A DNA stretch of 64,000 nucleotides from Sanghuangporus weigelae (GCA_033182465.1 CP137323.1:2232001-2296000), one strand, 5' to 3'. Numbered from the stretch's first letter, positions 44,202 through 56,405 are shown. The notes: a model not told the origin generated them from the sequence alone. Translations and numbers: made by a program.

Positions 44202-45740
44202 TGTTAGGACCAGTGTTTTTAGACGAGGTGGTCAGTCTAAGCGTACCGGAACAAGTCCCTGCTTATTCCTTCTGATGATAATTGATTGGAGACGGAACGA
44301 AGGTTATAGATGTACTACTTTAGAAGCGAGCGATAGGCTCAAGCTTGACCTCAGTAGTAGAACAGGGTTTCAATCAAAGGGTACAGTTTTCGATTGAGAG
44401 TACAAAATAATTTTGCTGAGGGACAATGCCCCGCTCAGCTGGCCCTTAAATATCCTATTTACTAAATAGTACCGACTACCTATTACTACCGACTACAGCC
44501 TTGCTATTGGTCTAGACAATATGTTTTCTCTGACACCAGTACTCTACTCTGGTGCCAACACCGATACTTTCCTCTAGTGTTGAATCACAATATTTCTACC
44601 ATATTAGGAGGGTTTGTTTGAGTCCTACTACCCCGATGCTTCGAGAAGCTTCTTCCATGCTTCCTCCGATCTGCAATCGTTATCACATGTTAATCTCTCC
44701 TTATCTTTACCCAGCGATCCTTCTCCGTTCCCAGACGGGTTCCGATGATAGTTGCCAAGCTATCGCTTCTCTGGCGCTCCGTTCCCAGGCCGAGCTTCTG
44801 CCGCTTAATCCTCGATCATGGGGGAGATAGTGATATCAGGGTTAGAGATCGGCAGAGCTTGCCGATCTTCTCCCGGCGAATGAGTGTACTCCGCTACACT
44901 CCTTCTGTGCCTCGCCGCGACTTCGATGTCCGATAGTTGTAGTCCTGGGCCCGTGGTTAGCCGTAGCCTCTGTCCAAAGTGCTCGCGGCTATTCCACTCA
45001 TCAACTGTAATTACCCCTGGCTCTGACGCTCTCCAAGCCTGCATTAAGCGCTCTATCGCTTCTTCCGTAAGATGTTCAATGTCCGAAGGTGGCCGATTGT
45101 AAACTGGCCAATCTACTTCCACTGCCGTGTGACTGCACAAGGTCTGGTGCCGATGCTGATTGATCCAAGCTCGCACGCCGACCTTCAATGCATAGACATC
45201 CCTATCGCTAAGCCATATGGATACCTCATGGTCGTATGCACTCATTCCGTGGTTCGGTAATGGTTGGTCTTCTGTTCGTTCCGAGGGTCCGGGCTTATGC
45301 CGAATCTTGACATCGGCTGCTTCCCTTGACACTAACCGTTCCGTGAAGTTCTTCATGAGCCATTCCGCAAGTACCCAGCTTCGTTGGTAGGCCAAGTAAC
45401 AATTGGCGCACACCAAGCTCTCATGTACAAATCTTCTAGTTGCACCACGCCGATAATGTCTTCGTTGCAGGAGTTCCGTATACCTTGCGACATTCCTTTC
45501 TTCCATCGCCGCCAGACTGCGTTCCGGCGGTGGAGTATGTCCAATGTGCATATTAGTTAGTCCTAATTGCAAATCATTAGAGTCCTCCGTGTCTTCTCCA
45601 GACGATCCGTGGTTTGCTACTCTTGAGTCGCCACCACTGTTCTGCCGTAGTAGCCTTTCGAAATAGTCTTGATTTGGCATCGCAACTCGGTGTGTAAAAT
45701 TTAGCCCACGCCGCATTCGATAACCACAATTTTCGTAACA
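44202..45740 (-). repeat. Gypsy 3' LTR with open reading frame in its U3 part
   Basis: 1539 bp, TG to CA on both strands. Read on the minus strand, the first 900 bp are an uninterrupted frame (see the LTR frame entry). A TATA-like GGATATTTAAGG follows at about 44447-44460 and may mark the start of R. Confidence 0.93.
44805..45716 (-). CDS. Open frame inside the gypsy LTR (303 codons), unknown
   Basis: The frame opens 25 bp inside the LTR and fills about 60 percent of it; the second LTR (55470-56381) carries the same frame. The protein is hydrophilic, with a CxxC pair (CANC), an acidic Ser-rich N-terminal part after MPNQDYFERLL, and helix-like stretches such as IEHLTEEAIERLMQAWRA. It resembles no gag, pol or known accessory domain that I recognise. 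A frame that lies in U3, upstream of the LTR TATA-like site, would need a promoter further upstream or read-through. Chance is possible but unlikely at this length and composition. Confidence 0.5.
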   Translation of the reverse strand: MRRGLNFTHRVAMPNQDYFERLLRQNSGGDSRVANHGSSGEDTEDSNDLQLGLTNMHIGHTPPPERSLAAMEERNVARYTELLQRRHYRRGATRRFVHESLVCANCYLAYQRSWVLAEWLMKNFTERLVSREAADVKIRHKPGPSERTEDQPLPNHGMSAYDHEVSIWLSDRDVYALKVGVRAWINQHRHQTLCSHTAVEVDWPVYNRPPSDIEHLTEEAIERLMQAWRASEPGVITVDEWNSREHFGQRLRLTTGPGLQLSDIEVAARHRRSVAEYTHSPGEDRQALPISNPDITISPMIED

Positions 45741-45979
45741 TTCCTCCTCCTAAGATCCACTTCGGACTGCAAGGAGAGTGTGGATCCAATTAATTGTGGT
45801 AGCCATAATCTTGCTGTTTCGTTTGGTTCCTTACCGGGCCTCGATTCCGTGTCGGCCTCCAACGTACTAGCTGCTTCCAAACAGGCTAGGATATAGTTAA
45901 TGGATATATCATATCCTTCCAGCATCAATTTCTGACGCTAGGGATAGTTTAACGACGTGTCCGGGTCGTTTTTTCTTCT

Positions 45980-48900
45980 CTAAGCCTCACTGACCTCACT
46001 ATCCGTCGAGTCAGCATGATACCAATCGTTATAGGAGAGTCCTTCCTCTAGTCCTTCCATCCTATCGTATCTTCGTATAGGTAAAGCGTTTGCTCGGGTG
46101 AATGGCCGTTTAGCAGCTCTCCAATGATGCTTGTGCCATTCTGGATAGGCAAAATCTCGTTGCTTTATACCTGTCTTGTTGTCGTATTTCCTACGTTGTC
46201 TAGTTCTCTGCAGCACCTTTCTCCCATAAAGCGTGCTCAGGTAATAGTCGTCCGCTCTGCGTACATCCAGAAGTCTCTGCGCCAAAGCGACAATTCCTGC
46301 AACCTTCTTTCTAAAGGGAAGGTTCACGGCGTCCGGCCAACCGTTCCTTTCGTGATACTCTCGCAATTTTTCGGGGGCGTTGCGTAGCCCTTCTACAGGT
46401 TCCCAGGTATTTTCCTCTTCGGGGTAGCCGAGCCATTTAACCTGGTATTCCCATGTGTTGTGCCGTTTCCTCATGTCCCGAATTACTTCTACTTCGTATT
46501 CGGCTTCTCCAGCAATGACTTCTGGTGGTGATCTTGTTCGTTGTGTCGGATCTTTTCGTTCTCGATAGGGAATTAATAGTCCTGCGTAAAACACCGGGTG
46601 GATCCTCAGTTCCTTTGGAAGGTCCAGCTCGTAGTTGACTGGCCCATGCTTCGCGACGATCTTGTAAGGTCCAATATTTCTGTCACCTAATTTCCTAGTA
46701 GGGACTAATAGTGTTAGATTTCGGCCATCTAACATGACCTTATCTCCGATCTCGAATTCCGGCATCGGGCCTCGGTGTTTATCTGCAAACTTCTTCATTG
46801 CATCTCGTGCTTTAGTAAGTGCTTCCAACGCTTCTTGTTGATGCTTCATCCGCATTGCCACATAGTCTTGAGTACCTTGGATCGGAAGCTTAAATCCTAC
46901 TTCCGGCTGAAACCCATAAACCATTTCAAACGGTGACTTCCCAGTACTTGAGTGACTTCGACTGTTATAGGCAAATTCCGCCATAGGAAGATGTTCGTCC
47001 CAATCATCCTGTTGCAGACTGGAATAGCATCTTAGCAGCTGTTCCATTTCCTGGTTCACTCGTTCCGTTTGTCCGTCTGTTTGTGGATGATATGCCGTAC
47101 TAAGCTTCGTTTCGATTCCAAGGGCCTGGTTCACTTGTTCGGTAAACCGGCTTGCAAACTGCGGTCCCCTGTCGCTAATTACTGTTTTTGGGGTTCCAAC
47201 CTTGCTGTAGACATGTTTGATCATCATGTCAGCAGTGGTTTTCGAGTTTGCATTTACAGTGGTAGGTATAAATGTTCCCATTTTTTGAGAACCGATCTAC
47301 TACCACTAGTATTGCATTGTTTCCTTTGCTCGTAGTTGGAAGTCCGGTGACGTAGTCCATAGTAATTTCTTCATAGGGCCGATTCATTACTGGCAGCGGT
47401 TGTAAAGGCGGTTGCGTCTTTCCTCGTCTTGCCTTCGTCCGTTGGCACGTATCGCAAGTGCGCACATATTCTTCGACCCATTCCCTAATCTTTGGCCACC
47501 ATACTCTTCGTTCCAGTTTCGTGATAGTCTTGTCTATCCCCGGGTGTCCTGCTGCTGGAGCGTCATGGCACTGTCGTACTAATTCTCGTTTAATTTCATC
47601 AACTGGTGGGATTACCAATTTTCCATCCCTCCACCAGTATCCTTCTTCGAAAGTCCCGATTTCTTGCTCCTTGGACTTTTCGTATCCTGCTCGAATCTTT
47701 TCTCCCAGTTCCGAACCTCCTGTAATTTCAAACACCCGTATAGTGCGCACGGGCAGTTCTTGGTTCCGGAATAGCTCTGGGGGAAGTAGGACTTGTTCTG
47801 GTACATCTTCAACGCCTTGTTCGTAGTCAGGCCGTCGTGACAGTGCATCCGCTCTTGAATTCTTGGTTCCTGGTCGATACTCGATTCTGAATCGAAATCT
47901 GCTGAGAAAAGTAGCCCATCTCGCCTGGCGTCCACTGAGTTTTCTAGCTCCCATGAAATACCGGAGGTTTGCCTGATCACTAATTACCCGAATTTCATGT
48001 TTAGCTCCTTCCAAGTGGTGTCGCCAATTGCTCAAAGCTTTGACAATTGCCAGCAATTCCTTGTCCATTACTGGGTAGTTGTTCTCGGCGTCTCGATAGG
48101 TATTCGACCAATATCCAATAGGATGCAAAATTCCATCGTCACTTTCTTGCGAGAGCACTGCTCCCATCGCAAAGTTAGATGCATCTGTTTCCAGTACAAA
48201 TTGTTTCTCGTGATCGGGTCGTACAAGCATAGGTGCAGATGTGAAGGCTTCCTTCAACTTGACGAAGCCTTCTCGTTGACGATCTCCCCAAGTAAATGTC
48301 TTCTTGCCAGACATGAGTTCCGTTAGCGGCCTAGCGATCTTGGCGAAGCCTTCGATAAATTTTCGGTAGAAGTTCGCAAAACCAATGAACTTTCGAATGT
48401 CTCGCTTGCTTGACAAATCTGGCCATTCTTGAACTGCTTTTACCTTGTAGGGATCCATCTGCATGCCCGATTGGTTAACAACAAATCCTAGATAGTCGAG
48501 CTCCTGTTTGGCAAAGTAGCACTTCTCTGGCTTGCAAAAGAAGTCTGCTTTCCTTAACCTGCGCAATACTTCTGCTAGCAGGTCCCAGTGTTCCTGTTTT
48601 GTTTCCGCATAGATAATAATGTCATCTAGATAAATGAGTATGCCCTGCCCAATCATGTCCTGAAAGAGCTCGTTCATTGCACGTTGGAATACCGCAGGTG
48701 CATTCATTAGTCCAAACTGCATTACCAGCGGCTGGTAAACCCCCATGTGAGTTCTGAAGGCGGCATACTTTTCATGCCCTGGATGGATTCGCACATTGTT
48801 ATACCCGCTTCGTAGATCCAGTGTAGAAAACCATTTCGCATGAGCCAAATCGTCTGGTAGCATATGTAATAGAGGCATTGGCTGGTGATCCGGTATGACC

Positions 48901-51134
48901 ACCGCATTCAATCCTCTGTAGTCGATTACGATACGATACTCCGGTTTGCCATCCTTTCCTAGTGTTTTCTTGGCTATAACGAATACTGGTGCACAAGTGC
49001 TTGCTTTTTCGTTGGCAGGGACGTTGTTCCCTACAACACGAATCCATCCTTTCTTCAGGTCATCGCGAATCCATTCTTCGACCGCTCGTTTCTCGGCAGG
49101 AGCAAGTGGATATACTGGTCCGGGTTTGGGTAGCTCTGCATTGGGTAGCAGTTCTATCTTCATATCCCATTGGCTCGAGTTAGGTAGCCGTCTAGCAGCA
49201 TCCTTGTCAAACCTATCCCGGAAATCCCAGATTTCTTTTGGAAGAATATCTTCGAGGGTTTGTGTTCCTGCATGGTCTGCCATCCTTTCGTCGAGTGCTT
49301 TCTCCTGAGCATACTTTTGAGCTATGCTGTTGTATTTGAGGAGTCGTTCTCTTCGTGATGCGACTTGTCGCTGCTCTAGTCGGCGAATCCAGGTAGAAGG
49401 CTTGGGTAGCGCTTCTAATCGAGAGCCGTCCTCCACCCGCATCGAAGTGGTGGGCTTATGCGATCCTAGGTTACCCTTGAACACCGTTTCGGATCCAGCT
49501 TTTCTCTCTAGCACTTTTCCTTTCACCCTTTCGTGCGGCTGCTTAACCGAGTCAACAGGCGGAAGCCATTGGCGACTCTTTTGCCCCTGCGAGAGCTTCT
49601 GCTCTATCGCGGCATATCTAATTGACCTGCTACCTTTACCGTTTGTTTTCCCTGTCGGAGCAGGGCCCTGCATTTTGGCTTCTCGCCATGGTCTTCGCGG
49701 GCGCACTTGAGCTCTCAAAGCCAGCCTACTTGATGCTTGCGGCGTACTGTCTTCGGCTCTGTGCTTGAATGGGACTACCCTCCCTTTGGGGTGGACCATT
49801 TCTCCAGGCCTTAGTCTACCCTTGAACGACGTCTTGGGTCTGGTCGCTCCCTTTTCTCTCGAAGTGGGAGATCTCGCTAGGTGGCCGAACCTAGTGCGCT
49901 GCAGAGCATTAGTTCTCTGAGGCTCCCGACCCCGCATACTCCTGCTAGTACGCTTGTTTCGTGTGGTGAAACTAACCGACTGCTTCTGCACTGCCAGGGT
50001 TGAGTCATTTTCTCCCTCGTGCATGGATGGAGGAGTCCACTCCACCCTAATACTCCTTATTACAGGGTTCGAATCGGTACCACTTCCCCCACTGCGTTGT
50101 CTTCGAACTCGTAGCGGATCAGAGGCATAGTGCCCTGGCTTTCCTGCCTTTGGTGGCACGCTCGGCCTCTTTCCTTTCTTCGTATCCGATCCTTCTGAGT
50201 CGACAGACATTTGCCCTTGAATCTCGGCTTGCACTCTTGCTTGTGCCTCGTGTGTCGTGGTTGAAGTTTCCTCTTGTCGTGCAGCATTCTTCTTGATCTC
50301 CTGCAGCTGTAAATGCGCTCCGTACATGCTTCCATACCATTGGTAGAGCATTTCTGAGTCGGACCCTTTGTCTATGTCCCTCATCATCGCATTATACACT
50401 GCTTGATCTGCCTCTTCTAGGGAGTTAAAATCGAAAAATTCCCTACGGTCAAGGGTTATCCTGTGTATGTCATCCTTTGTATAGAATTGCCATTTTCCGA
50501 CTTCCTTGTGGAGGACGGATTTGGATTCTGGATGCATGTCGCTTAGAAACACTATTGGTGGTTCGATTTCGGTTTTCTCCATTGGTACTCCTTCTGGTGG
50601 TAGATTCGCGGGTTCCTCGACTTCTTCCTCACTTTCGGTGTAGTGTCCTGAATCCATATCGCTGTGGTAGTAGACCCTAGTTTCCCATTCTTCTTCCCGT
50701 TCGTCTTCTGCGTCCCTTCCCCAATTCTGGGGAGCGTATTTGGGAGCCTTTCGCCATCGTTTGCGCTTCCTGGTTCGTCTCGAGGCAATAGTTAGTTCGA
50801 TCATACGCAGACGTGCCGTTCCATTGAAGTTAACTTCTTTGCTTCCTTTGCTGAGCGTTCCTTTGGTCCAATCGATGGTTGGCTTATACTGTTCAAGCCA
50901 ATCATTCCCTATGAGAAACTTGTCTTCATGAGTGTCTACCACGGCGATGTCCATTAAACCTCTAGTAATCCCTGTATCCACTATTGCTCGAACATTCCGA
51001 GTCCATCCACCATGATTAATCGATCCATCGGCATTCCGGATGGTATAGTTACCTTCCGCCGGCACTGTTTTTAGTCCTAGGCTCTGTACCACCGTTGGAC
51101 TAATAGTAGTGATTGCGGATCCGGAGTCAATCAT
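45980..51134 (-). CDS. Gypsy pol: protease, RT, RNase H, integrase, chromodomain
   Basis: On the minus strand the protease DSGSAITTISP starts near 51130. RT has YLDDIIIYAE at about 48610-48640 and RNase H has LETDASNFAMGA at about 48165-48200. The integrase zinc finger (HPGIDKT to CDTCQRTKA) lies at about 47430-47550 and its core near 46980-47380. The chromodomain with YQVKWLGYPEEENTWEP is at about 46400-46460; chromodomains steer chromoviruses to heterochromatin. Between protease and RT is a long basic, Arg- and Lys-rich spacer of about 500 residues, larger than usual. The region shows about one break. Confidence 0.9.
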
Positions 51135-51274
51135 AGCCGAGAGATTAACCTTTCTCTGTCCCTGAATGACGTCAATGGGTATAGTGGGATGGTTGGAATT
51201 TGGTCTAGCAATAGTCCATCGGCGCTTTACTTCCTTTGAGCCCTTGTCAGTACCCGATGGTGACTGACTGCTCT

Positions 51275-52327
51275 TTAAAAATCCTCCTCGGAATCCTCCT
51301 CGAGGGTGTGCGAAGCCCGTTCCTTCCGCCTTGGTAACTTCGCCCGTTTGTCCAGTAATTCTTCCATTTCGGAATCGCTATCAATCCCAACTTCCCGGCG
51401 TTTTAGGAAGCGGCCAGTCTTGCCAGATCGTTTCTTTTGCACCCGTCTCTTGTAGTTGGTTCGGTGTCCACGGCTTCCCTGTTGTTCTCGCCCTACATTG
51501 TTGCAGTCCCGTGCAAAATGACCTGTTTTGCCGCATACCCAGCATGCCCCGGAATTTTCCCCTCGGGACCCCCTAGTAAAGCGCCTAGACATATCAATGT
51601 CCATAGGCTCACCCTGAAACTCAGCTGGATGACGAGCTTCAGGGGGCACCGGCGTGTACGATACCGCCTGCCCGTCTTTAAACATAGGGGTATACTTCTT
51701 ATTACTGCCAATTACTTTGGCTGCTATTAGACTGTCCTCCAGATTTTTCGCGTTATCCTGCCATTGGGTCAGGTCCCAATTAGGGTGTTCCGTATTTGTA
51801 AGGAGTGCCTTTAGGATGGTCTGGTTTAGTCCACGTTTGAACTCGTAAACCAGTGCTTGTCCATTGTAATGCTTTGGTAGTCTCATCCTGATGTCGTTGA
51901 AGGCCCTACTATACAGCTTTACCCGCGCCCGTTCCTGATAAATCGTTCGTATGTTTCGCTCGGCCTCTTCTTCTAGTCCAAAAATGCCATTGTGGTTGAG
52001 CGCTAATTCGTTCCATAGATCTGTCTCGGTGTCCCATCCACCCTTTTGGTCAATAATCCAATTATTCGTGACCGGTTCTTGCTTCCAGGTGGAGACTAGT
52101 CGATTCCTATTCACAGCCCATTTGCCGTTAACCCAAGTCTGAGCTTGTCCTCGTAAACATTCCAAAATGATCTTAACCCGTTTTTCTGGATTGTCGGGAT
52201 GTTTCTCGTTCAACCGACTGATCATTTGATTCTGAAAGTTTTCAAGCGACTCATATGGGTTTCCCTTAAACAAAGGGTACTTCATGATATCTTTGTTAGA
52301 CATATTGATCTGGACGAATGCAACCAA
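51275..52327 (-). CDS. Gypsy gag with CCHC zinc knuckle (350 aa)
   Basis: The capsid-like part (FKGNPYESLENFQNQMISRL, CLRGQAQTWVNGKW, YKRGLN-like FKRGLNQTIL) is typical of fungal Ty3/gypsy gag. A single CCHC knuckle CWVCGKTGHFARDC lies at about 51503-51545. A basic tail follows. It forms the particle that packages the element's RNA. Confidence 0.9.
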   Translation of the reverse strand: MVAFVQINMSNKDIMKYPLFKGNPYESLENFQNQMISRLNEKHPDNPEKRVKIILECLRGQAQTWVNGKWAVNRNRLVSTWKQEPVTNNWIIDQKGGWDTETDLWNELALNHNGIFGLEEEAERNIRTIYQERARVKLYSRAFNDIRMRLPKHYNGQALVYEFKRGLNQTILKALLTNTEHPNWDLTQWQDNAKNLEDSLIAAKVIGSNKKYTPMFKDGQAVSYTPVPPEARHPAEFQGEPMDIDMSRRFTRGSRGENSGACWVCGKTGHFARDCNNVGREQQGSRGHRTNYKRRVQKKRSGKTGRFLKRREVGIDSDSEMEELLDKRAKLPRRKERASHTLEEDSEEDF

Positions 52328-52505
52328 AAATTTGTGAGTATCACTCTCATTCAGCGCATTTAATAATACATGGTTAAGTAGTTAACTATCCAGCGAGTTC
52401 CACCTCCGCTTTCCAGCTAACCACCTTACCCTTCCTGCCCGGTCGGTTCTTGGGCGTCTTCCTTATCTTGGCGAGCTCTCCGCTCTGAGCCAAGGCCTAT
52501 CTCCT

Positions 52506-54299
52506 TTATTCCCGAGCTTCAACTCTCTCCTCGCCACTCTCATGCTCTTCGCTCTCCTCTTCCGTTTCCCAGTCGTCGTTATTCGATGTGAGATAATCGT
52601 AGTCGCTTGTATACGGAAATATACCAATATCGGGACCTCGTACCCAGACCACCCGTGTCATGTTCGCTACCCCCTGCACCGGTTCTCCCACTACCACTGT
52701 GGTAGACTCCGGCCGTGGAGGGCAGCTACTAGGACGCAAGATAGGATCATAAATGAATTCTGATTCTGGGGAATACTCACTCGCTGCCTGAAGCCTTTCC
52801 TCCCTTTCCCCAATTGTCTGGGCGCTAGGGGTTGGAGTTCCAGGTGGCGAGTTTTCATGAGGGCCTTGGAGTCCATTCCGTTCGAAACGATATCCGTTTG
52901 CCCCAAGTCGTTGGGGGCGAACCTCGACTAACACTCCTTCTTCGTTCCACATCAGCTCAGGAAATGCTTCTCCTCCGAGCCCTGGGTTTCGCCAGCCATC
53001 TCCCGTAGGCCACGGTCGATTTTCCGTGGGTATTACCTCCCTCAGCAGTTCTTCGGCTTGCTGGTCAAGGTCTTCTGTCTGGCTGGCGGTGGAAACATAG
53101 TCCTCGAGTTCCTCACTATCGAGCTGGGCGACGACTGACTGTTCTTCCAGTACTTCCTCTTGTTCTAGCGTTTGCGGGGGTCCTGTTTCGGTTTGATCGT
53201 TTGCCTGGCGTTGTCCTGCATCTTGGAGATATTCGTCGATCAACCGTGCAATACGTGGCCTGCCTTCTCCCTGTATTGGAATGAGAGGTGGTGGCATGTC
53301 GTCGGAGTCAGCTGTTAAGGTTGCGAAGCGACTAAACAGCTGTCCTCTCACGGCGAGTGGTGATTCTGGGGAAACCCTTCCTTCACGTCTTGCTTCTCGC
53401 ATTCGGTAGGACTGCCTAGACCGGATCGTTTGCTGGATTCGACGAATACCTTCGGTAATGGAGTAGTGGCTCGCGGTTTCTTCTTCGGCGTTGCTGATTC
53501 GCGCTCGGGTAGCTTCAACTTGCTCGATCAGATAGGCGACCTGCGTATGAAGCTGCAGGAAGTCTACACCACAAAGTCGGACGATCTCTTGTTGGGCATT
53601 GACGAGTTGTTGAGTCATGGCTGATTGACTGCCATTAGCCGTCGCCGTTATTGCACCAAGAAGTCGTCCTTGCAAAAGTCCAAAGGCGAAGTTCAGCCTT
53701 GTGTCCTGCATCGTGGTGACTCGATCTGTCTGCTCGTTGATCGTCGTTACCATTCCCTCCAGGGTGTGTTCGAGGGTGTGGTGTAGGAATTCTCCCAGAG
53801 TCTGTCCTTCTACTGTGATGTGTTCGGAAAATTCTGAACCCATGTCATAGAGTCGAGAGACAGTAGCGGTGAGAGTTCGCATGGACCGATCAAGGCTTGT
53901 AAGTCGGAGATCGAGGCTGATGATGGAATTCCGTAGTCGGGCGAGAGCTTCGTCAGCATTCCCGTTAGTGCCGACCATTCGATCCAGGCGTCCATGTAGA
54001 CCGTCGAGTCGTTCTCGGATGCGGTCCAAAACGGATTCCAGGTGTTCTCCAGCTCCGTGCTGAGGTACCGCCAGTCGTTGAGCGTAGAGTAAAACTCTCC
54101 GACCGGTTTGACGGAGTGAGGACATTCCTTGGATGATTTCCCGTTCCAGCCAGACCCGTACCGTTGCAAGGCCGTGAAGTACGCCTCCTCTACCTCCGCA
54201 TTGTTGAGTAAGGACGTATACCAGGGAAGAAAACCAGAGGACGCTTGATGCAATCCAGAAACTAGTCCAACAAGCTTGCCACAGTTCCATCGGTGACAT
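52506..54299 (-). CDS. Extra open frame between 5' LTR and gag (597 aa), unknown
   Basis: A long open frame ahead of gag on the coding strand of the element. It begins with a hydrophobic segment (SFWIASSVLWFSSLVYVL), continues with heptad-like helices (LDRIRERLDGLHGRLDRM), and ends in an acidic, Pro- and Glu-rich tail. No gag, pol or chromodomain motif is present. Neighbouring sequence up to the LTR also reads like coding DNA. Such a frame is not part of the standard chromovirus plan. It could be an accessory protein or captured host sequence; no function is claimed. Confidence 0.6.
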   Translation of the reverse strand: MSPMELWQACWTSFWIASSVLWFSSLVYVLTQQCGGRGGVLHGLATVRVWLEREIIQGMSSLRQTGRRVLLYAQRLAVPQHGAGEHLESVLDRIRERLDGLHGRLDRMVGTNGNADEALARLRNSIISLDLRLTSLDRSMRTLTATVSRLYDMGSEFSEHITVEGQTLGEFLHHTLEHTLEGMVTTINEQTDRVTTMQDTRLNFAFGLLQGRLLGAITATANGSQSAMTQQLVNAQQEIVRLCGVDFLQLHTQVAYLIEQVEATRARISNAEEETASHYSITEGIRRIQQTIRSRQSYRMREARREGRVSPESPLAVRGQLFSRFATLTADSDDMPPPLIPIQGEGRPRIARLIDEYLQDAGQRQANDQTETGPPQTLEQEEVLEEQSVVAQLDSEELEDYVSTASQTEDLDQQAEELLREVIPTENRPWPTGDGWRNPGLGGEAFPELMWNEEGVLVEVRPQRLGANGYRFERNGLQGPHENSPPGTPTPSAQTIGEREERLQAASEYSPESEFIYDPILRPSSCPPRPESTTVVVGEPVQGVANMTRVVWVRGPDIGIFPYTSDYDYLTSNNDDWETEEESEEHESGEERVEARE

Positions 54300-54866
54300 A
54301 GTTGTTTCGCGAATGAGTAGTTGCCTCGGTAGACCAGTGCTAGTACTTGGTGTAGGAAGTGTCCGTGTTCCAAGAGGGTGTATTCGAAAGCTTTATATTG
54401 TTGGGTGAGAGCGTACAATTCCTTTTCTTCAGGTGTTTGTCCTCGCAGTACTTCCCAATTGACTTTACTGCCGTCTAGCAGTTTGTCTACCTGCTGACAC
54501 AGGAATCTTCTCCCAACCCCTTCTTGTTGGGCGGCGGCAAATTGAAGCTCCAGGGCGGATAGTATAACCGACCTGTAGGGTTCTGGTATAGGGGTTGTTA
54601 AATCCTTCTTACCTCGATAGAAGTTAAGCGTGCGAAAGGCGACAGTTAACTCTTCTTCGAAGCTTCGAAGGGCTTGAACGAATCCCTTGTGTACTTGATA
54701 AGCCTGCTTGAGCTGTTGTCGCCACGCTGGCGTGTGTCAGTCTCAATGTGTCACAGGCACAAGAAGAGAACCCTCCTGAGGCAGAGCAATACTTACTGAT
54801 CGTTAGTGGGTATTTGCACTACGAAACAGCAAGATTGGTTACCCCAAGATTGGAGCAAAATTATAA

Positions 54867-56405
54867 TGTTAGGACCAGTGTTTTTAGACGAGGTGGTCAG
54901 TCTAAGCGTACCGGAACAAGTCCCTGCTTATTCCTTCTGATGATAATTGATTGGAGACGGAACGAAGGTTATAGATGTACTACTTTAGAAGCGAGCGATA
55001 GGCTCAAGCTTGACCTCAGTAGTAGAACAGGGTTTCAATCAAAGGGTACAGTTTTCGATTGAGAGTACAAAATAATTTTGCTGAGGGACAATGCCCCGCT
55101 CAGCTGGCCCTTAAATATCCTATTTACTAAATAGTACCGACTACCTATTACTACCGACTACAGCCTTGCTATTGGTCTAGACAATATGTTTTCTCTGACA
55201 CCAGTACTCTACTCTGGTGCCAACACCGATACTTTCCTCTAGTGTTGAATCACAATATTTCTACCATATTAGGAGGGTTTGTTTGAGTCCTACTACCCCG
55301 ATGCTTCGAGAAGCTTCTTCCATGCTTCCTCCGATCTGCAATCGTTATCACATGTTAATCTCTCCTTATCTTTACCCAGCGATCCTTCTCCGTTCCCAGA
55401 CGGGTTCCGATGATAGTTGCCAAGCTATCGCTTCTCTGGCGCTCCGTTCCCAGGCCGAGCTTCTGCCGCTTAATCCTCGATCATGGGGGAGATAGTGATA
55501 TCAGGGTTAGAGATCGGCAGAGCTTGCCGATCTTCTCCCGGCGAATGAGTGTACTCCGCTACACTCCTTCTGTGCCTCGCCGCGACTTCGATGTCCGATA
55601 GTTGTAGTCCTGGGCCCGTGGTTAGCCGTAGCCTCTGTCCAAAGTGCTCGCGGCTATTCCACTCATCAACTGTAATTACCCCTGGCTCTGACGCTCTCCA
55701 AGCCTGCATTAAGCGCTCTATCGCTTCTTCCGTAAGATGTTCAATGTCCGAAGGTGGCCGATTGTAAACTGGCCAATCTACTTCCACTGCCGTGTGACTG
55801 CACAAGGTCTGGTGCCGATGCTGATTGATCCAAGCTCGCACGCCGACCTTCAATGCATAGACATCCCTATCGCTAAGCCATATGGATACCTCATGGTCGT
55901 ATGCACTCATTCCGTGGTTCGGTAATGGTTGGTCTTCTGTTCGTTCCGAGGGTCCGGGCTTATGCCGAATCTTGACATCGGCTGCTTCCCTTGACACTAA
56001 CCGTTCCGTGAAGTTCTTCATGAGCCATTCCGCAAGTACCCAGCTTCGTTGGTAGGCCAAGTAACAATTGGCGCACACCAAGCTCTCATGTACAAATCTT
56101 CTAGTTGCACCACGCCGATAATGTCTTCGTTGCAGGAGTTCCGTATACCTTGCGACATTCCTTTCTTCCATCGCCGCCAGACTGCGTTCCGGCGGTGGAG
56201 TATGTCCAATGTGCATATTAGTTAGTCCTAATTGCAAATCATTAGAGTCCTCCGTGTCTTCTCCAGACGATCCGTGGTTTGCTACTCTTGAGTCGCCACC
56301 ACTGTTCTGCCGTAGTAGCCTTTCGAAATAGTCTTGATTTGGCATCGCAACTCGGTGTGTAAAATTTAGCCCACGCCGCATTCGATAACCACAATTTTCG
56401 TAACA
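54867..56405 (-). repeat. Gypsy 5' LTR
   Basis: Same length as the other LTR, offset exactly 10665 bp, with no gap and no mismatch seen by eye. It carries the same open frame and the same TATA-like site. Confidence 0.93.

Larger units (their letters stand above)
44202..56405 (-). mobile_element. Ty3/gypsy chromovirus, 12.2 kb, recent, nearly whole
   Basis: Two 1539-bp LTRs (44202-45740 and 54867-56405) lie in direct orientation, begin TG and end CA, and agree at every position I compared. The 5-bp GTAGC occurs just outside both ends. A purine tract AGGAGGAGGAA adjoins the 3' LTR on the minus strand. Internal parts on the minus strand: an extra frame (52506-54299), gag with CCHC knuckle (51275-52327), and pol (45980-51134) with protease, RT, RNase H, integrase and a C-terminal chromodomain. 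The RT-before-integrase order and chromodomain place it among fungal chromoviruses. It looks whole or nearly so, with at most about one break in pol. Identical LTRs imply a very recent insertion. Confidence 0.95.

Noticed and set aside
52506-54418. Idea that the frame before the gypsy gag is an envelope gene
   Set aside because: It has one hydrophobic segment only, no clear signal peptide cleavage, no cysteine framework or fusion-peptide-like motif, and lies ahead of gag rather than after pol.
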